Of a stretch of 64,000 nt of DNA, positions 52,501-61,500 are shown piece by piece. The translations under genes were made by a program, and so were the position numbers. Where the stretch lies: assembly GCA_016169945.1 (NCBI GenBank), contig JADLSH010000373.1:744001-808000 (forward strand). The letters run 5' to 3'. The stretch comes from Trachythela sp. YZ-2020 (taxonomy: Eukaryota > Cnidaria > Anthozoa > Malacalcyonacea > Clavulariidae). The notes beneath the pieces are model-generated. The model searched no databases and was not told the DNA's origin. It saw nothing but the letters and a program-made list of their open reading frames with translations. Positions within the stretch are counted from its first letter, which is position 1. Each line of letters opens with the position of its first letter.

Positions 52501-55500
52501 GCCGTGGGAGTATATGTATTCATATGTGTAGGTTAATGTTCGTGAAATCCTCTGTTTCTAAAGAAATGGTATTGTTGGATGTGGGAGTGGAGATAACTTA
52601 CTGAAAACACATTGAACAATAATCTTGCTACCTAAAAACGTCTTCTTAAACTTTAACTGAATTGATGTTAATAACTCGCGCACCTGTTTTAAGTTCTTGA
52701 ACAATTCACTTTGTGAGTTACCAGCTTTCATGTTTGTCGATATAACATCTTTTGCTAAAGACTTGGAACTGCCTGGCTTGCCAACAACAAACAACGGGAT
52801 GCGTAATTCCGTACAGATTGCCATCATAAAGACATTTTCACTTAGAGCAGTATTTTTGGCGATATTTTGACCCAGTTTTATGTCCTTCAAAAATCCACGT
52901 TGACATCTGGAAACAAAAGTTTATGTTAATTACAATAATGACACAATAATTTAGTGTGCATACTTTAATAGAGCATAAATGCGGGCAATATACCTGCATG
53001 CATGGTTAGTTTATAGTTTTAAGAAAACAATTATCGACAGAGAAGCACATTATAACAACGCATGAATGCTTAGCGTTTTGGGCTAAGGCCTTTCGTCAGG
53101 AAGAGAGTTAACAGGAAGAGAGTTAGCTACCCATAGCCAATGGAATAGCACAAGTGATGTATGGCATGGTGCCGGCGATATATCAACTTCTTTATGAAAA
53201 TGTCGTAGTATAATTGCATTGATATAGAGGGAAATGTGTTCATTACGAAACTCGAATTTCTTCAATGGCAAATTTTTGAAACCAGTCGTTGAAGTATAAA
53301 ACGTCTAGCAAAACAGAAAGAATTTTCAGAAATGTAGAAGTTATAGAAGGTCTTAAGGAAAAACTATATTCATGCAGACGTGTACCATTTTAATCATCTG
53401 ACTTCAATCTGCCTGCCCGTTGGTCGAGAGCCATGATCTATTATAGAGGACAGACGCACGGATGACGCTATTTCAGTGGCGCAATATCTTTTAGCTAATC
53501 ACAGCTCTCTCAGAGGCATTGCGAATCAATGATGTTCGTTGTTTTGTTTAGATCATGGATCCAGTGGTGTAAAAGAAAGGGGGCTCAGCATATGTGAGAT
53601 TGTCTATTTGGAACTGTATATTTGGATTGTATATTTGGATTGTATATTTCGATTGTGTATTTGGAATTGTATATTTGAGATTGTATATTTGGAATTGTAT
53701 ATTTCGGATTGTATATTTGACTGTATATTTGGATTGTATATTTGCATGAATTGTACATTTCGGATTGTATATTTGGATTGTATATTTGATTGTAGGTAAT
53801 AGTGTGATTTCGAGTGCACTAGAATAGCTTATATATACACACGCATATATATGCTGTTAAATCTTAAACCTTCCATACACGTATAGATCTCGCCCAAAAG
53901 TGATTGTTTTGAATTTAGAACGTCCAGTTGCCATCACGTACCTATGCAAAAAGACTGTGTGCTCAATCTATTTTGACTGCAGCTCGGTGTCCGCGAAAAT
54001 GCTGACGTCATATATAGGTCCTTGCTCTCATACGGAGATTTGCTGACATGTAAATGCGTTGAGAAAACGCTCGTGTCCTATATTTTGATATTATTCAGAC
54101 TCAAAAAGATTGTGTTTTTGAGGTGCGAAATTCCTGCCAAAATATGGAAAATAAGTCAGTTTATAATAAATGTGATTTTTAAGAAATTAGCTGTTTGTCA
54201 AGTATGTTTTCAATTGGCAATTATCATGGCCGTAGCTAACCCCTGATCGTTGAGAGGGGGGGGGGCGATAGGGGGGTGCAGATGAAAAATTTCCGAATGG
54301 ATCTCTAAATTTCCGAATAACATTGTTCGAATGTATTTTTTTGGATGTTCAAAATCATTAGTTTACAAGTGATTACTGAACTCTCAGTTAACATAGCTTA
54401 CGTATAAATGGTATTTAATGGTATTTCCTGCATTCTGGGTAAATGTTTTATAGCATTCAGAGAGTCATAACCATCGTAAAATACACAATTTAGACTGCAC
54501 ATTTCAGCACTTAAAGTCTATATAAAATATTGGAGCTTATGTGTTTTCGACCTATGTTTCTTTTGGCGACAGTCGTAGGAACGTTCAAGGCCTCAGTGTA
54601 TGCACGATTTAATTTTGTTGGGAAAATGTGATTTTCATAGTTTCATCTTGACTCTGCTGCCGCTCTATTAAGTTTTTTTTATGTTACATTCTTTTGTCAT
54701 CTTTGACAAAAATATCAAACTTTGCAACAAAATTAGAATGATCGAATAACCGCGTTGGAAATAATTTTATAAGCTCATCAACGTCACTTTTCTTTGGGCA
54801 GTTCTTCAACTAGATATATGGCGGCAGAACGGTTGAAAATGAGTTTTAGTTCAGTTCAAACAGTTTTCAATTTTCAGTTTATATCGCTATAATTCCTTTG
54901 GAAAGCACTTTCAGTACTTCCGAATAAATAGATCAATGACAGAGAAGCGGCACCGCCCCCCACACAATACCCCCTTAACTACGGCTCTGTCAATTATAGC
55001 CGCACATGTTTTGAAAAAAATCGTAAATAGCCGTAGAAAACTTTACAGAAACACAGTATTTCACTCAGTAAAATATCAGGAAAGATTGCCAGCAAAAATT
55101 TTTCATGTCCACAGCAGAATAATACTTTCATAACACCACAAATTTTATGAAAGGTATAGCATATATACCAGCAATCATCGATGGCCCGAAGCTCTTGTTG
55201 TAGTCGCGACATAAATATTTACCAAAAACAACAAAGTTTGCAAAAAAACAGCACAGAATTGACAAAAATTTTAAAAACTTCATGTCGGTGAACAACGGTT
55301 CTAAGTTCATGTTACGCACACAATAGGGCTAGCGTTAGGTCGGGATTGAGGTCAAGATCAAAGAGAAATATTCGTGACTCGTAACATGGCCTTATAACCC
55401 AAACAACACCAGGAAAATTTTGGTATGCGGTAATTTTCATCGACGCGAGGACCTATACGATGTCAGCATCGGTGCAGACACTTTTTGACCTCGAGCACTC

Positions 55501-58500
55501 AGTCCAGGTATAAGTATAGGTCAGTGGTTGTCATCCAATTAACGGTTACTACTTCATGTAAGGAACACAAAACAGTTTGAACCAATATACCGGCGGATAT
55601 ACGATATGTCACGTAGTTATTCTAGGCGGTGCTTACCCTAACACAACCCCTGACCCTAACCCCAACCCTTACCACAAGCCTAACCCTAACATCCTCTAAT
55701 TATTTAACTCAAACTATGTGTTCCACATGTTAGTAACCTAAGTAAGGCAATTATACCTCTTAATTTCATCTTGCATCCGTGCACGTGCACGTCCAGGTAA
55801 AGGACAGGAATTGTCAAAATATCTGCAAATGTATTTGCAATATTCTCCTCTTGTATTTAATCTTGCATAGTAACACACACCAATGCCCAGGATTACAGAG
55901 CGTACAATTTGACTTAAAGGCTAAAAAGTAAAAATACCAAGTAACTCAAGTGCATATGAGACAAAACTATTTATTTTCTCTTAAACAAAGAAACTCTTAA
56001 AACGGTATAAAGTAACTTTTTCTATAGATTTCTATTTTCACTGTTCGTTTTTGAGATAATAGAGCAATGCAACCAACTTGACGTCGCGCATGAATAGTAA
56101 GGCATTAGTGACTGTGTTATTTCTTTGCATTTATTAAACGAAATCGCATAGAATGATGATAACAAAGATATAAAACCTTCAATGATATCTCATAAATGAC
56201 GCATTTGGTTGGATTGCTTTTTTAAGGAATATGACCTCAACAACGAAGCATGAAAATAAATCTAAACAAGAAGTTAGTTTGAAGTATTCTTTCGTTTGAG
56301 ATAATAAAAAAGTTTCCTGCCATATGCTTTTTAATTCTTATCCATAAGGCAATCTATAAATCTATAAACTCATCTCCACATATTACTTTTGTCGCTGAAT
56401 GTGAACGAAAATGTTTCTAAATCTTTTATTTTAGACACCTTGTATACTTAATTAACACAAATGCTTGAACAAACAAATAACATAAATCTCGTTCTTGTGT
56501 AGAAAAAAGAAAGACCTTGAGAACCTTACTTGTTCAACTTGCTCATCGTCATCGTCAGTTTCATCACCTTCGTCTTCACTAGATTCTTCAGAACTGGTAT
56601 TATCTTCATCTCGGACAATATTTCCATCCCCAATAATCCTGATGATCAATTCCGAGTTGGAATAAAACCATGTGATAACTTTCATCGCTCTTTCGACATC
56701 ACGTAAGCTGACAAAGCTGCATTCATTCTGAAATAGGAAAGGATTAATTTCCAAAGATCTCGTTCAACAACGTATGAAACTTGATTTTCATACGTAGAAA
56801 ATCCGGTAAAAATAGGTTAATTAATTTATATAATAACTGCTAAATGTCCATTGTCACATATGGCTAATCAATGAATAAGTTCTGATGCAGAAGAAACATT
56901 CTTTACCTTTTGGTCACGCATATATTTCTGTGAAGCTGACAACACTTTGGCGATACAAGATGTTTGTGCATCAGTTCCATGAAAACCTTCTGTGGTTGGT
57001 CTGGCAGAAACAAGCTTTTAAAGGAAAAGGAACAAAATTATACAGTATACGATTTTAAATAAATCTATATCACAAATTTGTCTTTTCCTTAGAGTAATAG
57101 TTAACCATTTCTTAGATGAATTATTTGATACGGTAAACCTGCGATATACCGTGGACTTAGTTGATATTATGTCTGCATCACATATATACATACGTGAAAG
57201 GTTCACACTAATTTGTTGCATGATGGAGATTTTAAACTATACCCTTTCATGCACACAATCTGTTGACCAACCACGACTTCACAATCAGTCGGGAAAAACG
57301 CCTGCCTGATGTTATTACTCAATGGATTCTTCTGAGCCCACTATTGTACGTATAGAGACCTTAGCCTACATTATGCAATATTGAACGAATTAAGATGAAT
57401 TCATGCAATAGGTGTTTTATTATATCGAAAACACATTTATAAAAAAAAATACACACCGTATATACAGTATTGGACCAACGCGTGACCTTATTTAAGACTC
57501 GTGATAGGTCGATTGTATGTGAGGGTGTCATAATGTCTGATAGGTGGTTATCGGACAGTTACGTGTTTTTTCATTTTCAACGCAAAACAAACAAGATCAT
57601 TTACACCATTCGTTTGTTTAAAAGTAAAACACGGGAAACCTTCTCTTCGGTATTCAGTTTCGAAAATTTGTTTAAATTGCTCGAAAACAGATTGAATAAA
57701 ATTTCATTTCAATTATTGAAGTACACATTTTATGTACAATAATGCACTTGTCCAGTGTTCAAATACTTACACCTGGCGTTGGCGCAACCATGAACCTTCG
57801 AACAATTTGCGCAGTATAAAGTTCTTCTGTGTGATCTGTAAGCTGGCCAAAGTCCCACACTAGCGGTCTCATACTCTCTGGCAAAGGGTGGACACGATAC
57901 ACAAGTTGACGGAGTGGAATTGAGCCTGTAGGTAAGTATAAGAATATAATATATACCTAAATAACATAATATATTTATGTATTATTAACAAAATTGTTAA
58001 AGGAGTTTGTTATTTTAAATAAAAACAAAAAATGGTTGAAGAATGACGAGGAATTTGATTATAGAAATGAAACATGCAAAAAAATGATTTGCTATGGACC
58101 TTGTAATTTTAGGTTGGCTAGAAGCGACCTACAGTCCTGGACAACAATCTTGGTACATTGTCAAGTAAAAGTCACAGATTTAGCTTTCGTTTTTAAGTTG
58201 CTACAATTCCACCCCTAACCCCCATTTCAATGTTGTTCTTTGTTCGGCATTTTGTCCTAGAACATTAAGGATCAACCTTTAGAAAGTGTGCCATATATTT
58301 TAACCAATAATTGTAGCATCATTTTTACTTTGCTGCTGTTCGCCAACATACCTAATTTATCTTCAGTTTCATCAGCTGAAACATGATACCCCAACCCAGC
58401 GGATTCTAGTTTCTGAATCATCTCTTTTGTGTGCCTAAAACAAACGTTCGAAACTAATTACTTGGCATTCTCATCCTTAACAATACAGGGCATCCTTTTC

Positions 58501-61500
58501 CACTGAAATTCAAAAGTGTGTCTTCGAGCTGCTTTTGAAAATTTGTGTCGTGTAAAGAATGCTCGTAAAAATGCGTGATCACAATCCTTTACCAACAGTC
58601 AATTTCACAAAATATAAGAAAAAACATGCTCCGAATATTAGTTTTGAACATGAGTTTTTAAAAGAAGACACAATTCAAGGTGGTATAAACATGGACAATG
58701 ACTTTAAAAAAGAGTCGAATTATCACCTTGAATTTTGTGTCTTGTTTTCAATAACTCATTTCCTGGGTTTACAAGACGGTAATATTCGGAATATGCTTTT
58801 CTTATATGCCTGATCACTCTCTCAGTTAAATTCAGATATTCGATCTGCAAGTATAACCTTTCACAGTTGCGTGTTGTTAAAATTTGAAAAATGATATATA
58901 AATAACTCGTAGTTATCTTATATAGGTTCCAGCATGGTATCCGCCATATTCATGTCAAAGTTGTCATTGTTTTGACCTAATTAATTGGATGTCACACGAA
59001 ATTAGTCTAAACTTGATAACACTTCTTCGTATATACAAATTTGGGAATTTGTATATACGAAGAAGTGTTATCAAGTTTAGACTAATCAAGTTAAAATAGT
59101 ATTAGTTATTCGGTGATATAAGAGTGATATATCACAAGGAAATCTTTTTTTGTATTTTTATTCTTCCCACGAAAATGTTAAAGAACTGCTTGGATGAATG
59201 AAAAAAAAACAACATGAAAGCAATTTGTAACAAAGCAACATTAAAACACGAAACTGTTCTCAACCTCTGCAACATTAAACATAACGACATTTACGACAAC
59301 GGGTCAAATGAATAACGGGTCAAACTAGAAAAGTAAGAAACTTACTTCTAACTGTTTTAACTTACTTTCGGTATGGATTACAAGCAGCTATAAAATGCAG
59401 ACTCTTCAGTTCAGGATTAATAGCTCGTCCATTCACTCTTCGGTCGACCATAATTTCTTTAATAAGATCAATTGCATCGGTTGTATTGGCCTCATCAAAG
59501 AATAAAATAGTATCAACATTTATCTTCTCATTGAAGAAAGCCCTTTTCTCTGCTTCTTCCACTTTCTTTTCAATTTCTGCATAACTTGTTCCACCATGTA
59601 CCTACATATAGACAAAAAATATCCGCTAATATAATCCGCCAAAATTATCCACCTTATCTTCTGCCAAAAATATTCACCCAAGCCTCGGAACTATAATTGT
59701 CCACAGTAAACAAAGGTGGGTGTATATTAAAAATCGTTAAATATTTAAACCATAGTACTCGTTATACATAAAAAATAAAATTACTTTCCAATGGAGACGT
59801 AATATTTATGAATAATGTATTTTTACTGTACAAAAGATTACATTTCAGTCTCAGGCAAATTTCTAATTTTAAGTTCAGGTAAAAATTTGTAGTACCCCCA
59901 TGCATTTTAATTTAAACGACCGAAAGAGTGTGAAATTTCTTAGATTCCTTTTCATTATGAAAGGCTATACAAACTGATAAGAAATCCAAAATATTACATA
60001 CAGAAGAATGTATGGACTTTTCTATGGTTTATGATTTATTGTCATTCAATTAACGATCTGTCCTAAAAATCAATTGAATTCAAAACGACCAGATTCTAAT
60101 TTCTATCTTGTGAATTAAGTAAGGACTAAGATACTAAAACAAGTATAGAGAAACCTTCATGAGTAGCAAATTTTTCGGTCCATCAGGTCCAGCTTGAAGT
60201 TCACACATGAATCTAATAAGACGAGTCTTGCCACATCCTGTCTCCCCCATGATAATTACTGGTATGCCACACCTTTTTTGAATAAAAAATATACTTTTTG
60301 CTTGAATGGACCATTAATATGGACTAGACTCATATATCAGTTCAATACCGAAAATGCAGTGTATATTTGTGCAACTTATATCGACAATTAGCAAAGATAT
60401 TATCTCTCCTGTATAAAACAAAGCTAGACACTGGAAAGGAGTGACGAAATGCTGTTACATTCACTTATACTTAAACCAGAGTAATGACGGAGGATGCAAG
60501 TAACTTAATACAATTGGTAAGCAAGATATCGTATTTAAATATGAAAGCACAAATATTAAAGAGTGCCGCCCTCGAATAAGCGCCGCACTTGTTCACAACA
60601 ACGCGGTGCTTAATCGAAACGCGGTTAGACGGAATTCTTCAAACTGAATGCCTGCATGAAAACAACTACAGTACATCTCGATCTTTACTCAACCTCGGAC
60701 ATTTATTATCTAGTATTACATTTTTTATTCAAAGTGAGCATATTTCAATGTTCTGTCGTTTAACTCTCTCCTTTCCGTTGTGAAAGCAGATACAAAAAGA
60801 ATAATTTTTAAAGAGCGCCGCCCCCGACTAAGCGCCGCCCTCAAATAAGCGCCGCATCAAAAACACTAAACGAGTAAATACGGTAATTACAAAGTTCATT
60901 GACATAAATTAGTTAAAAGTTTCTAGATAGTAGTTAAACTTAGTTAATTGATACAAAGATATTGAGATTAGTTTGGATAAATAATATTAAGCTGCAAACT
61001 AACCTGAATCGCATGTGAATTGCCAGAATTTTTTCAACATTGTCTGTGGTTAATTGGTATGTGGGATCTGGATCATCTGAATACTCAATTCCCATGACGC
61101 TGCATAAGTTCTCAATACGTGCCATCCTTTGATAAAAATTAAAAATATTAATCGTTACATTTTTTCCTACAATGGAGTGAAATAAAAATCAATATATTAC
61201 TGTATTCAGCCAACCTGTTACGTTTCTCGTAGTTTATATCAAAATCAACTCCCTGATGTTTAAGTTGTCCTCTTAACGTAGGGTCTATCAACCTCTGTTC
61301 TAAGACGTTATTGGTTGCGGGATCAAGCAAATCACCATTATTGCTGAGCAGAAATCCGAGGAAAGTCATGCTGTTACGGTCATGGTTGAAAAAGATGTAA
61401 GGGTGGGGACTGTAAGAAAAGATGTTATAAGATTTAGAGATATTTACGAAAGCTTCAAGACAGTGCTTGCTATTGAGAGGATTTTACAGTAACGTTTGCA

